64,000 nucleotides of DNA from Topomyia yanbarensis. Lineage: Eukaryota > Arthropoda > Insecta > Diptera > Culicidae. Both the position numbers and the translations under genes were made by a program. The stretch is taken from positions 39,975,524 to 40,039,523 of the forward strand of contig NC_080670.1 in the NCBI RefSeq assembly GCF_030247195.1. The letters are read 5' to 3'. Of this stretch, positions 36,001-47,105 are shown in pieces. How positions within the stretch are numbered: position 1 is the stretch's first letter; every line of letters starts with the position of its first letter. Below the pieces are notes generated by a model. It searched no databases. It was not told the DNA's origin and saw nothing but the letters and a program-made list of their open reading frames with translations.

Positions 36001-36790
36001 TATTCATCTCCAATCACGAGGCTAGATATAGCGGTAAAACCACATATTTTGGAGGCATATATTTTCCCATTTTTTGTTGATTTTCTTATCTGAATCTGCA
36101 TTACATTTTGCGAGGTTGTTGGTCGAATAACATTTTTATCTTCTCTTTTGAGAGTGGTCCAACTGGAGTTGTAGTTCTAGGAAGGGCTGCCTGTCAGAAT
36201 CACTTACTACCATTGCGGACGAGACGGGAAATGTCACGCAGTAAAACACTGCCACTGGACGGTGAGGTTAATTCGGTAAAAAGACACATTTTTTTAAATG
36301 TTGTGGCGTGACAGTGTTAGTATATTAATTAAATTTCCATATCATAATGCGAGAATTAAAATATATTTTCCTAAAATTTTATTTCAAGGTACTAAAAAAT
36401 TCAACGAGTGACAGTGAATCTACTGAGGCGCCTCGTCGAAAACTTGATATGCGGTGTACATCAGAACCCATCTACTAAACCAACCTTTTTAAAAAATTTC
36501 ACAGTACTTCTTTACATCATTCCGCAGGTAACAATAGAAGATTTTTTTGCTCCATTTTTGGTCTTTTCGCAGCATTTTGAAGCCAAAAGTTCAATTTTTG
36601 CTTAAAAAGCTCTTAGGTAACATGTTATCGTAAAAATAATAATACTAAACATGGAGAAAGGTCCCATAGAAGACAAACTGTGCTAAATTTCAAAATGATT
36701 GGTTCATCAGATGTTTACGTTTATGTTTATTACCTTCACCAACAGGCCCCTTGGCCCCAATGGTGGTTGCTTAAACTAATAGGCGTCGCC
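33059..36790. other. intergenic, one possible exon, otherwise no gene seen
   Basis: It includes a run of 14 C at 33212-33225, a GC-richer island at about 33480-33780 (separate entry), and a single fragment at 36139-36260 related to the tandem array at 16.2-17.8 kb. ORFs of 92-129 codons lack recognisable domains. Confidence 0.5.
33602..33757 (+). other. possible coding exon or promoter-proximal GC island
   Basis: A frame open from 33602 reads through 'ATAAANGRNGAIFDGGGM' and 'MSDGPPRKRP' and reaches a splice-donor-like AAG|GTAAAA near 33756. The composition is less AT-rich than the surroundings and the peptide has an RNA-binding-protein-like low-complexity start. A matching downstream exon was not found and the gene is not recognised. 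It may equally be non-coding. Confidence 0.2.
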
Positions 36791-36796
36791 ACACTG

Positions 36797-39420
36797 TTAA
36801 AAATTCGCTGGAGTCCGGTAACAGCAACTCTGGCAACCATAGTTGGTTCTCCTGAACGGAACTCGCAGAAAAGAGTTATTACGTAGAGCTCGAACGCGGG
36901 CTTGAAGATTCAGACGTCCGAGGATTGTAGGGCAATCCACTCTGGCAGAGAGTAAGTCCGAGACGAACAGGGCTCGAGAGCAGTCCCTCCGAATGCTGAG
37001 TGTATCGAGGTGTATTAGCTGGCAACGGTTTTCATAGCTCGACAGCTGAAATCTGTTTCGCCATGGGAGATGCCGAAGGGCGAAGCGTATGAACCTGCGT
37101 TGGACAACCTCGATTCTGTCAATCCCGTTCTGGTAGTACGGATTCCAAACAGCAGAACAATATTCTAACGTTGAGCGGACCAACGCGCAGTAAAGCGATT
37201 TAAGACAATATACGTCCCTGAAGTTTTTCGCTATTCGGAAGATGAACCCAAGCTGTCAAGATGGCTTATCCACGATGTATGACGTATGTGGTTTGAATCT
37301 TAGTGCCGAATCCATGATGACTTCGAGATCTTTGATGTGAGAGTGTCTTGGAATGCTCGAGCCGAAGAAATGGTGGTTAAACTGAGTCGGATGACGTTTC
37401 CGCGTGAACGTAACAATTGAGCATTTACTCGGGTTTAAAACCATTCTGTTTAGATCACACCACGTACTAAAGCTGTCCAGTTCCCTCTGAAGAAGCTCGG
37501 CATCGGTTTTATCCCGTATTTGTTGAAAAATTTTCATGTCGTCGGCGAAACAAAGGCGGGGTCATCGTAATGTTATATTGACGTCATTAAAGTAGAGGAG
37601 GAATATTACTGGACCGAGATGGCTTCCTTGTGATATGCCGGATGTAGCAAAGAATGGTGCAGATAGACAGTCCTTAATGCTGATTTGGAGTTGCCATCCA
37701 TCGAGTTAGGAACGAAACCAGCGTCCATGAATGCCGAGTTTGTCCATCTTCGCTATTGCGATATCATGGTTGATTTTGTCGAAGGCCGCAGATAGATCCA
37801 TGTAAATAGCATCGGTTTGCAATCCGTCAGCGAATCCAATCACTACATATGTTGTGAACGAGAGCAGGTTTGTCGTTGTCGATCGTTTAGGCATGAAACC
37901 GTGTTGGTCATCTGCAATGTAGTGTTTGCAGTGATAGAAAATAGGATCTAACACAACCAGCTCGAACAGTTTTGATACGGCACTTAAACACGAGATTCCC
38001 CGATAATTGTCAATGTTCGATTTGTTTCCTTTTTGATGAACTGGAAACATGTGCGCTGCTTTCCAGCATGAAGGGAATGTACCAGTAGTGAGGGATAGCT
38101 CGAAGACTCGCCGAAGTGGTTCAAGAAGCCCGCTGATGCACTTTTTGACAAAAATCGTGCTTTCAGTTTGGCATTTGCTGCAAGAATGGCAGCATTATCG
38201 ACACAAATTCGGTTGATGGTTCGTCCTAGAGATTGAGTTAAATTGGCGGCGGCAGCGACTTGTTGTGGTGGCAGGCGTTCGTTGGAAAAAACGCTTGAAA
38301 ATTTGTCGGAGAACAGTTGGCAAATTTCCTTAGTGTCGGTGCCTAAAACTCCATTAAACGACATACAAGATGATAAACCGGATTCTTTTCGCTGCTCGTT
38401 AACATACTTCCAGAATGACTTGGGCTTGGATTTCAGTTGACGCTCGACGTTTCGCTGGTGTCTAAAAAGGCGCGTCTGCTTTGTTGTTTGTATTCGTGGT
38501 TGAGTTGAAAGTAGTGATTTCGTAATGCAAGTGTCTTATGCTTCGAGAATTTTTTAAACCCAGCTCGTTTGGCAGATTTTAAACGTCTAAGGACGGTTGA
38601 TTGCCAGGGAGGGTGTTCATCGGTACTAATTGTTCGTTTTGGCACATGGCAGTCGATAAGGTAGTTAAGAATACTAGAAAATGTCATCGCTGCTTCGTTC
38701 GCGTCGTCATTGTTAATATTTTCGTCCCAGTTTATATCCAACAGCGTGCTAACGATGCTGTCGTAGTCAGCGTTTTTAAAATCGTAGACGATAGAGCTTG
38801 AGACGTTTTCAAAATTCACTCCAAGTTTACCAGCGAATACAAGATGTAGTGGGGGATGATGACGCTTGACTAAAGGAGTCGGTGCAGTACAGCAGTACGG
38901 AGCGTAGTCCCGGGCACTTACAAAGCAGAGGTCCAATATACGTCCATTCTCGTTGGTGATATTATTAATTTGCCGAAGAGTTGCGCTGCTGTAGTTGTCC
39001 AAAATACAACTGGCATTGTTAATAAGCGCAGATTTTTCGATATCTAATCGTAGAAAACCATTAAGTGCCTGGCACCACGTCAAGCCAGGTAAGTTGAAGT
39101 CGCCCAGTATAACAATATCATCAGACGGGGCGGCGATGGAGGCGATAAAAGAAACGGAGGAAAGATGTACATCGATCAGGCTGGAATCACGAATTCTGCC
39201 AGGTGGAAAATACACAACACACAGGAACAGATTGCGATCGGCAAGTTTCACTGATATCCACACTTGCTCGGAGCTCGCCCACCGGTCATCGTTGATCACT
39301 CGGGCTTTTATACCACGGCGATAAGCACACCACCGCCTGATGTCTTGTGGCTGTTGAGGGCATTGCGGTCACAGCGGTAGACATCGAATGTTGAACCAAA
39401 GACCTGGCGAGATGTGGGCG
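36797..39420 (-). pseudogene. CR1/jockey-like non-LTR ORF2, degenerate
   Basis: Minus-strand relic of an endonuclease-reverse transcriptase gene. From its 5' side: an endonuclease start near 39415 ('FDVYRCDRNALNSHKTSGGG'), then a one-base frameshift near 39315. The rest of the endonuclease is in an open frame 39299-38433 ('VVYFPPG', 'VILGDFNLPGLTW'). A linker lies at 38364-37984 and the RT fingers and palm at 38050-37706 ('NIDNYRGIS', 'QHGFMPKRST', 'MDLSAAFDKINHD'). A G-x-QGS segment (GISQGSHLGP) and the catalytic FADD at 37538-37549 follow, then 37537-37256. A C-terminal part (37183-36797) contains 'LEYCSAVWNPYY' and 'LPWRNRFQLSS'. At least three frameshifts or stops separate the parts. The first residues of the endonuclease and any ORF1 are missing, so the copy is 5'-truncated. 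Confidence 0.88.
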
Positions 39421-39479
39421 CATTTATATGTATGCGAGTGTAGGTGTGCGCGGATGATCCCGGTTGCATGTTCGCATGT

Positions 39480-39635
39480 AGAGATGTCCGATTATGATTC
39501 GATTATTCGATCAATCAATTAACGACTATGCTAATCGAATAATTTTCAATCGATTAGCAACTAATAGATAATCGACCTAATCGATTAACTCGCGTCGATT
39601 ATTGTCACGATTAGCGCTAGAAAAATTAAAACGAT
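39480..39635. repeat. ATCGATTA-rich low-complexity block
   Basis: Multiple GATTA/TAATC and ATCGAT words occur in about 150 bp, including a perfect TAATCGATTA at 39578-39587. It lies between the CR1-like relic and an ORF1-like relic. It may be a decayed palindromic repeat rather than a regulatory element. Confidence 0.5.
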
Positions 39636-39639
39636 TGTT

Positions 39640-40220
39640 TTCATTCAAATTACCTTAATGGGATATAGATCAATGCGCTAGCTTTACTGAACCGAGGGCC
39701 TTCTACATACTTTGAAAAAAAAATAAATGAAAACAAAAAACGAATATTAGTAGCTGTCTCCATCTGTATCTTGAGAGTCATTAATTTCTCCTTCGTTGTC
39801 ATATGCGGTCATGTTGACATCGTTAATACTGTGAGCATGCAGTCAGATCTTATCCTTTGATTCTTATATTTATGGATAACGTGTATGGATTTGCCTTCAT
39901 TGATATTAGTTCCCTCATCGAAGGTGCTAACTAATATTGTGATAGTTTTGCCATTGTTAGTATTGCCTGCACAGCAGGAACAATCTTGCCACCCTTTTTG
40001 ATTCTGCTAGCGGTATTTTTGGGTTCTTGACGTTCGATAGCGGTGAGTGGCGGATATTTCAGAATCAACATCGATTGGGTAGACACAGATGAACGGAGAA
40101 GGGGCATGTAACCAACATGCGTATCCTCGCAGCCATAGTTGGAAGAAATGGGAATCTTCCCAACCGGTGCCAAATCATGAATCAGGACACAATGGTTCAC
40201 TCCGAGAACACAACGCACTT
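39640..40220 (-). pseudogene. ORF1-like gag relic, copy B' (internally deleted)
   Basis: A minus-strand frame (40218-39931) contains 'LIHDLAP' and 'AVQAILTMAK', which match 'LHDLAPRT' and 'AVQAIMTTAK' of copy A. The CCHC knuckle and the middle third between them are missing or scrambled. The left end (GCGCTAGCTTTACTGAACCG near 39677) corresponds to the conserved 3' tail of copies A and C. It stands back to back with the + strand copy at 40403. Confidence 0.65.
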
Positions 40221-40402
40221 GTTACACTGACACGATTTTATTACCAAACAAACTAATTTATTTCAAGTGGACAAACAAACTGCATACTGACATTTGTTCT
40301 TAAACCTAACCTTAAACCTATCTTAACTTCTGTGTAATAGACTTGCAGAACCAAGCTTGGGATAGACACAGCAAAGCACCGTTGCCCCAAACTGCGGTTG
40401 AA

Positions 40403-41190
40403 ATGAGTGAACCACAAAATAAATTTCGTCTATTACGGGAGAACACAATCGCGATTGACTTCGCAGACTCGTCTTAGACAATCAGTGCGCGAGGTGGAAC
40501 AGTTGATCAAGATGAAATCAAACTTGTGCTTACAAAAGTTTCACACATGCAACTACATCATACGAGACAAGAAGCATTAATAACGTTCAACTCCTTAGCC
40601 AAAGCAGAAAGCTTCGTAGCGAAGAACAACAGGCAACATGATGTCGAAGATGATGTCGAAACCGAGATCCCCGTGTATATGGGCCTTGATCTAACGGAAA
40701 TACGCTTACATGATTTGACAGGTCGTACTAGCACGGATTATATTAAAAGATTCATGTCAAAGTATGAAGAAGTGGAATCCGTCTCTAACGACATTTTGAG
40801 GAACTTTTTTCCTGGCATTTTCAACGGTGTTCGGGTGGTGCGAATGCGACTGAACCAACCTATACCGTCTTACTTGACGTTCGAGGACAGATCATTCCAA
40901 GATGTTAACTACATACAAATAACCCTATGTACATACCCTGGGCAGACGCACGCGTGCCAGTTCTGTAACCAGACGACTACGGTAAGCCATGCTCCAAAAA
41001 AACTTAAGAAAATCATCTACAACCAGCAGTACCGAACAGCCTTTAACATCTGCTGAAGCACCACAGATAACCGGAAAAAAACATCCCGAACAAACAAAAT
41101 TCCACGGTATCCCCAAGCCAATAGTTAACATACCTAGGGAAGAAATAAACAAGAAATACGAGCAGATGCTAATGACATGCAGAGTTTAAA
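40403..41190 (+). pseudogene. ORF1-like gag relic, copy B
   Basis: + strand relative of the gag at 13039-14085. It starts at ATG 40403 (MSEPQNKFRLLRENTIAIDF), meets a stop near 40475, and for about 70 bp the homologous reading ('VREVEQLIKMKSNL') is in another frame. It then returns to the first frame ('QEALITFNSLAKAESF', 'RLHDLTGRT', 'RNFFPGIFNGVRVVRMRL', 'PSYLTFED') up to a partial zinc knuckle, 'CQFCNQT'. After that the homology shifts frame again and fades by 41190. Two compensating frameshifts and the lost knuckle make it non-functional. No 3' tail like that of copies A and C is visible. Confidence 0.8.
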
Positions 41191-41362
41191 AAAAATTGAC
41201 ATCCCTGCGTGAACTTGAAAGAAAAAGAAATTCAATTCACGCCCGGCACGATGAATGAAATGTTTGGTTCGTTTCCCTCGTCATTCGTTCTCCCGACACA
41301 GCGCATTCAGGTTCGCAAATGTTCGGTTTCAGAACCAAACAGAATTTTCTTTCTATGCTAGC
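41191..41362. other. unique spacer before the satellite insertion
   Basis: No recognised feature. The last 13 bases plus adjoining sequence (41363-41375) are the left copy of the direct repeat flanking the 559-bp array. Confidence 0.6.
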
Positions 41363-41375
41363 TCTAAGGGTAACT
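41363..41375. repeat. 13-bp direct repeat, left flank of satellite palindrome
   Basis: TCTAAGGGTAACT occurs here and, exactly, at 45430-45442, just outside the two ends of the array. It is best read as a target-site duplication, although one or two terminal bases could match by chance. Confidence 0.85.
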
Positions 41376-44300
41376 TTTTTCCTTTTTTATTTCGACTATG
41401 TTAGTCACATTTTCTTTTTTACGTTTTAACGACATTCAATTAGCTAGAGATTACTGGGTAGGGAAAGTTATGAAACTTAGAGCCATAGTACTCAAGTGAG
41501 AGCAAGGATGTGAAGTAAACAGATCGGAAAACTAGAAGTGGCAGGGTCATTAGAACAGGCTTAATATCGTGCGGGCTTAATTTTTGCCTTCTGATAATGA
41601 GGGTCGAGCTTAGGCAGAATAACTACGAATCACCCGAGTTCACTATCATGTGTCCTTGATAAAGGTAGACGTATCTATCTTTACCGTGACAACCGGCAAA
41701 AATTAAGCCACGCAAGATCACCACTGAAAACCTGTCGACGATTAGCATCAATCTGAATGATGATTGCTGCTGTTCATCTCTGTATGCCTTTTGCATGCCG
41801 GGATAGATTTTTTTTTATTAGACTATTGTCACTGTTCTTACAGTCGTGGCGGGTTTGCTACATTGTGTAAGGCAATGGCTGTGTCTACAGCGACTACCCA
41901 CCGCTGCCGATGGATTCCCATCAGTTTCTTTTTCTTTTTTCCTTTTTTATTTCGACTATGTTAGTCACATTTTCTTTTTTACGTTTTAACGACATTCAAT
42001 TAGCTAGAGATTACTGGGTAGGGAAAGTTATGAAACTTAGAGCCATAGTACTCAAGTGAGAGCAAGGATGTGAAGTAAACAGATCGGAAAACTAGAAGTG
42101 GCAGGGTCATTAGAACAGGCTTAATATCGTGCGGGCTTAATTTTTGCCTTCTGATAATGAGGGTCGAGCTTAGGCAGAATAACTACGAATCACCCGAGTT
42201 CACTATCATGTGTCCTTGATAAAGGTAGACGTATCTATCTTTACCGTGACAACCGGCAAAAATTAAGCCACGCAAGATCACCACTGAAAACCTGTCGACG
42301 ATTAGCATCAATCTGAATGATGATTGCTGCTGTTCATCTCTGTATGCCTTTTGCATGCCGGGATAGATTTTTTTTATTAGACTATTGTCACTGTTCTTAC
42401 AGTCGTGGCGGGTTTGCTACATTGTGTAAGGCAATGGCTGTGTCTACAGCGGCTACCCACCGCTGCCGATGGATTCCCATCAGTTTCTTTTTCTTTTTTC
42501 CTTTTTTATTTCGACTATGTTAGTCACATTTTCTTTTTTACGTTTTAACGACATTCAATTAGCTAGAGATTACTGGGTAGGGAAAGTTATGAAACTTAGA
42601 GCCATAGTACTCAAGTGAGAGCAAGGATGTGAAGTAAACAGATCGGAAAACTAGAAGTGGCAGGGTCATTAGAACAGGCTTAATATCGTGCGGGCTTAAT
42701 TTTTGCCTTCTGATAATGAGGGTCGAGCTTAGGCAGAATAACTACGAATCACCCGAGTTCACTATCATGTGTCCTTGATAAAGGTAGACGTATCTATCTT
42801 TACCGTGACAACCGGCAAAAATTAAGCCACGCAAGATCACCACTGAAAACCTGTCGACGATTAGCATCAATCTGAATGATGATTGCTGCTGTTCATCTCT
42901 GTATGCCTTTTGCATGCCGGGATAGATTTTTTTTATTAGACTATTGTCACTGTTCTTACAGTCGTGGCGGGTTTGCTACATTGTGTAAGGCAATGGCTGT
43001 GTCTACAGCGGCTACCCACCGCTGCCGATGGATTCCCATCAGTTTCTTTTTCTTTTTTCCTTTTTTATTTCGACTATGTTAGTCACATTTTCTTTTTTAC
43101 GTTTTAACGACATTCAATTAGCTAGAGATTACTGGGTAGGGAAAGTTATGAAACTTAGAGCCATAGTACTCAAGTGAGAGCAAGGATGTGAAGTAAACAG
43201 ATCGGAAAACTAGAAGTGGCAGGGTCATTAGAACAGGCTTAATATCGTGCGGGCTTAATTTTTGCCTTCTGATAATGAGGGTCGAGCTTAGGCAGAATAA
43301 CTACGAATCACCCGAGTTCACTATCATGTGTCCTTGATAAAGGTAGACGTATCTATCTTTACCGTGACAACCGGCAAAAATTAAGCCACGCAAGATCACC
43401 ACTGAAAACCTGTCGACGATTAGCATCAATCTGAATGATGATTGCTGCTGTTCATCTCTGTATGCCTTTTGCATGCCGGGATAGATTTTTTTTATTAGAC
43501 TATTGTCACTGTTCTTACAGTCGTGGCGGGTTTGCTACATTGTGTAAGGCAATGGCTGTGTCTACAGCGGCTCATTATCAGAAGGCAAAAATTAAGCCCG
43601 CACGATATTAAGCCTGTTCTAATGACCCTGCCACTTCTAGTTTTCCGATCTGTTTACTTCACATCCTTGCTCTCACTTGAGTACTATGGCTCTAAGTTTC
43701 ATAACTTTCCCTACCCAGTAATCTCTAGCTAATTGAATGTCGTTAAAACGTAAAAAAGAAAATGTGACTAACATAGTCGAAATAAAAAAGGAAAAAAGAA
43801 AAAGAAACTGATGGGAATCCATCGGCAGCGGTGGGTAGCCGCTGTAGACACAGCCATTGCCTTACACAATGTAGCAAACCCGCCACGACTGTAAGAACAG
43901 TGACAATAGTCTAATAAAAAAAATCTATCCCGGCATGCAAAAGGCATACAGAGATGAACAGCAGCAATCATCATTCAGATTGATGCTAATCGTCGACAGG
44001 TTTTCAGTGGTGATCTTGCGTGGCTTAATTTTTGCCGGTTGTCACGGTAAAGATAGATACGTCTACCTTTATCAAGGACACATGATAGTGAACTCGGGTG
44101 ATTCGTAGTTATTCTGCCTAAGCTCGACCCTCATTATCAGAAGGCAAAAATTAAGCCCGCACGATATTAAGCCTGTTCTAATGACCCTGCCACTTCTAGT
44201 TTTCCGATCTGTTTACTTCACATCCTTGCTCTCACTTGAGTACTATGGCTCTAAGTTTCATAACTTTCCCTACCCAGTAATCTCTAGCTAATTGAATGTC

Positions 44301-45429
44301 GTTAAAACGTAAAAAAGAAAATGTGACTAACATAGTCGAAATAAAAAAGGAAAAAAGAAAAAGAAACTGATGGGAATCCATCGGCAGCGGTGGGTAGCCG
44401 CTGTAGACACAGCCATTGCCTTACACAATGTAGCAAACCCGCCACGACTGTAAGAACAGTGACAATAGTCTAATAAAAAAAATCTATCCCGGCATGCAAA
44501 AGGCATACAGAGATGAACAGCAGCAATCATCATTCAGATTGATGCTAATCGTCGACAGGTTTTCAGTGGTGATCTTGCGTGGCTTAATTTTTGCCGGTTG
44601 TCACGGTAAAGATAGATACGTCTACCTTTATCAAGGACACATGATAGTGAACTCGGGTGATTCGTAGTTATTCTGCCTAAGCTCGACCCTCATTATCAGA
44701 AGGCAAAAATTAAGCCCGCACGATATTAAGCCTGTTCTAATGACCCTGCCACTTCTAGTTTTCCGATCTGTTTACTTCACATCCTTGCTCTCACTTGAGT
44801 ACTATGGCTCTAAGTTTCATAACTTTCCCTACCCAGTAATCTCTAGCTAATTGAATGTCGTTAAAACGTAAAAAAGAAAATGTGACTAACATAGTCGAAA
44901 TAAAAAAGGAAAAAAGAAAAAGAAACTGATGGGAATCCATCGGCAGCGGTGGGTAGCCGCTGTAGACACAGCCATTGCCTTACACAATGTAGCAAACCCG
45001 CCACGACTGTAAGAACAGTGACAATAGTCTAATAAAAAAAATCTATCCCGGCATGCAAAAGGCATACAGAGATGAACAGCAGCAATCATCATTCAGATTG
45101 ATGCTAATCGTCGACAGGTTTTCAGTGGTGATCTTGCGTGGCTTAATTTTTGCCGGTTGTCACGGTAAAGATAGATACGTCTACCTTTATCAAGGACACA
45201 TGATAGTGAACTCGGGTGATTCGTAGTTATTCTGCCTAAGCTCGACCCTCATTATCAGAAGGCAAAAATTAAGCCCGCACGATATTAAGCCTGTTCTAAT
45301 GACCCTGCCACTTCTAGTTTTCCGATCTGTTTACTTCACATCCTTGCTCTCACTTGAGTACTATGGCTCTAAGTTTCATAACTTTCCCTACCCAGTAATC
45401 TCTAGCTAATTGAATGTCGTTAAAACGTA
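41376..45429. mobile_element. inverted array of a 559-bp satellite-like unit
   Basis: Using CCTTTTTTATTTCGACTATG as the unit start, the forward copies are 41381-41940 (560 bp), 41941-42499, 42500-43058 (559 bp each) and a partial 43059-43572. At 43572/43573 the sequence switches to the complement: partial 43573-43791, 43792-44350, 44351-44909, then partial 44910-45429. Copies are almost identical; copy 1 has one extra T and one A/G difference. Each unit has a 68-codon frame ending in a Phe-rich tract, which I do not consider a gene. No transposase is present. Flanking 13-bp repeats show that the whole 4-kb structure entered as one piece. Confidence 0.93.
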
Positions 45430-45442
45430 TCTAAGGGTAACT
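45430..45442. repeat. 13-bp direct repeat, right flank of satellite palindrome
   Basis: TCTAAGGGTAACT, identical to 41363-41375. Confidence 0.85.
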
Positions 45443-46085
45443 ATAGAGCAAAAGTGCACCACATGTAGATTACGCAGTTCACTTATGCTCGAAAATGTAG
45501 AAGATGCCAACTTCTGCCTGCAAACTGTCCACGTAATAACAAATTATTGCTTCGGTTGATGAAGGAATTTATGTTTCCTCTGCACTCAAGCATTCGATTC
45601 GGCATTAAAAATTTCAGTCAGTTGGAAAGTTAATGAATGAGAGAGGCGATGAATCTGAATGTTGATTTCGGTAAATACAAGCAGAAATAGGTAACTGATT
45701 TTGAATTTTCGCAGCACTGGATATGAGATTACTAATTTCGATCCCGAATCGGTGAAAGTGCTGCTAGGGCAGCCTGACTGTCAGAGCAAAAATAAATTCT
45801 TTTGCCGCCAATTCCTTGTTGAAGTACCGATTGTACGCCACACAGAATCACGAAGATTTCTTTTTGGAATACGGTACAGTATCTATTAAGCGAATGGGAT
45901 TAATCTAATCTCATTTCACGACAGTATACACCAGCACTGTCTCAACCCTCAAAGAACCGCCAGTGTAACGAATTAAGTATTCTTCAAGTTGTAGCGCCAT
46001 ACGGCCACACAGACATTCCTCGCGAAAAAAATTTTCACATTAAAAGTTTTTTAAAGGAAAACTACATATAATGGTTTTAAAAGAA
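45443..46085. other. intergenic, no gene seen
   Basis: Nothing recognised apart from a short duplication of 'aaactacatataa' near 46055-46100. Confidence 0.5.
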
Positions 46086-46088
46086 AAA

Positions 46089-46400
46089 CTACATATAAAT
46101 TGTTACTTGGGATACTGGGAGCAAGTATCCCAAGTAATCATTTTGGGGCCACAGTCTTGGGTGGTTAGTTGTACGATCTATTGAGTTACTGTTCCAAAGC
46201 CCTGTAACCTTAAGATGCACAATAAAATGCTTCTTGGCTCGGAAACACGCCATCAAAACCATCCTCTGAAGATGGCTTAACTTTGATTGGATTGTAGTGA
46301 CTTCTCCCTTCTCCAGCCACACGAGGCACTCATATGCAAGTATTGGTCTAACAATGTCTGCTACTATGAGTAAGTTTGTTTTATGCACGACCTCATCCAT
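46089..46400 (-). pseudogene. Loa-like non-LTR ORF2 fragment, post-RT region
   Basis: Minus-strand peptide with 'RPILAYECLVWLEKGEVTT' and 'QSKLSHLQRMVLMACFRAKK'. This corresponds to the segment between RT and RNase H in mosquito Loa/R1-group elements (typical 'PI.YG.VVW...LQR'). It lies 3' of an endonuclease fragment of similar type, with the RT between them deleted. Its left end carries a perfect 14-bp hairpin at 46103-46137. Confidence 0.65.
46103..46137. repeat. perfect 14-bp inverted repeat
   Basis: TTACTTGGGATACT (46103-46116) and AGTATCCCAAGTAA (46124-46137) are exact complements separated by 7 bases. The CCCAAGTA word is shared with the possible element ends at 48184 and 51506. Confidence 0.9.
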
Positions 46401-46518
46401 GTCACTTGGCGACTCAACTGTTTAAAAAAATGAAACCAAATCATCAAGCCATCTTCGTAGAGGTCCCAGTTCGTAGATTTGACATTACGATATGAGACAA
46501 AATGTTTAATTGATCAAT

Positions 46519-46790
46519 TCAATTGATGTACTTATGATCGATTAACGACGATTCGAGCCAGTTCGCCAGCTCCAGCCTAATACCGTCAGAGCAGAGAGTT
46601 ACATTTAGCACCTCATCTATGCCAGATCGTACAAATGTTGACCAATTTCCTACATAAAGTATATGCAGATTCGTACTACTTAAGCATTCCATCAATTCGG
46701 TACCTCTCAAATTGATATCTGAGCTACCCCAAATTATGTGGTGAGCATTTGCATCACAGCCGATTGGAAACCCATTTCTACCACAACCGT
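46519..46790 (-). pseudogene. Loa-like non-LTR endonuclease fragment
   Basis: On the minus strand the reading 'GCDANAHHIIWGSSDIN' is the catalytic Asp-Asn-His core of an APE-type endonuclease, followed by 'RGTELMECLSSTNLHILYVG' and 'TLCSDGI'. It has no start or complete domain. With the fragment at 46089-46400 it makes an internally deleted ORF2 relic. Confidence 0.8.
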
Positions 46791-46799
46791 TTTGAAATC

Positions 46800-47105
46800 A
46801 ACAGATGGTATGCCAGACCTATTAATGTTAACAACAATCTAATTGACTGCGATAGCTTAAATATTGCGAGGCATTTCACGTGGATTTGTCATGCAATTTT
46901 TTTTTGAAATCTACGCAAACGGAATTAGGTAGCTTTCCAACAGAAGTTTCCTTTATGGAATTACGGTTCTTGAACCAAAGCTATGGAAGCTTTTCCTTCC
47001 TCTGCAAGGCGGGATAGATTCATAGTTACTGTACGATTATGCTTAAGATTAATTTATGCCACTTTAATTCAATTTAAGGTTTAAGGCTACGATGGATGGT
47101 GTAAG
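46800..47105. other. intergenic, no gene seen
   Basis: No recognisable feature. Confidence 0.5.

Noticed and set aside
41764..45092. Six repeated 66-68 codon ORFs, apparently a multi-copy small protein family
   Set aside because: They are the same segment of the 559-bp unit, end in a Phe-coding T/C tract and show no domain. Their conservation comes from recent DNA duplication.
41363..45442. Satellite palindrome as a pure assembly artefact
   Set aside because: Not excluded, but the exact 13-bp duplication outside both ends and the asymmetric, mid-unit inversion point argue for a real insertion.
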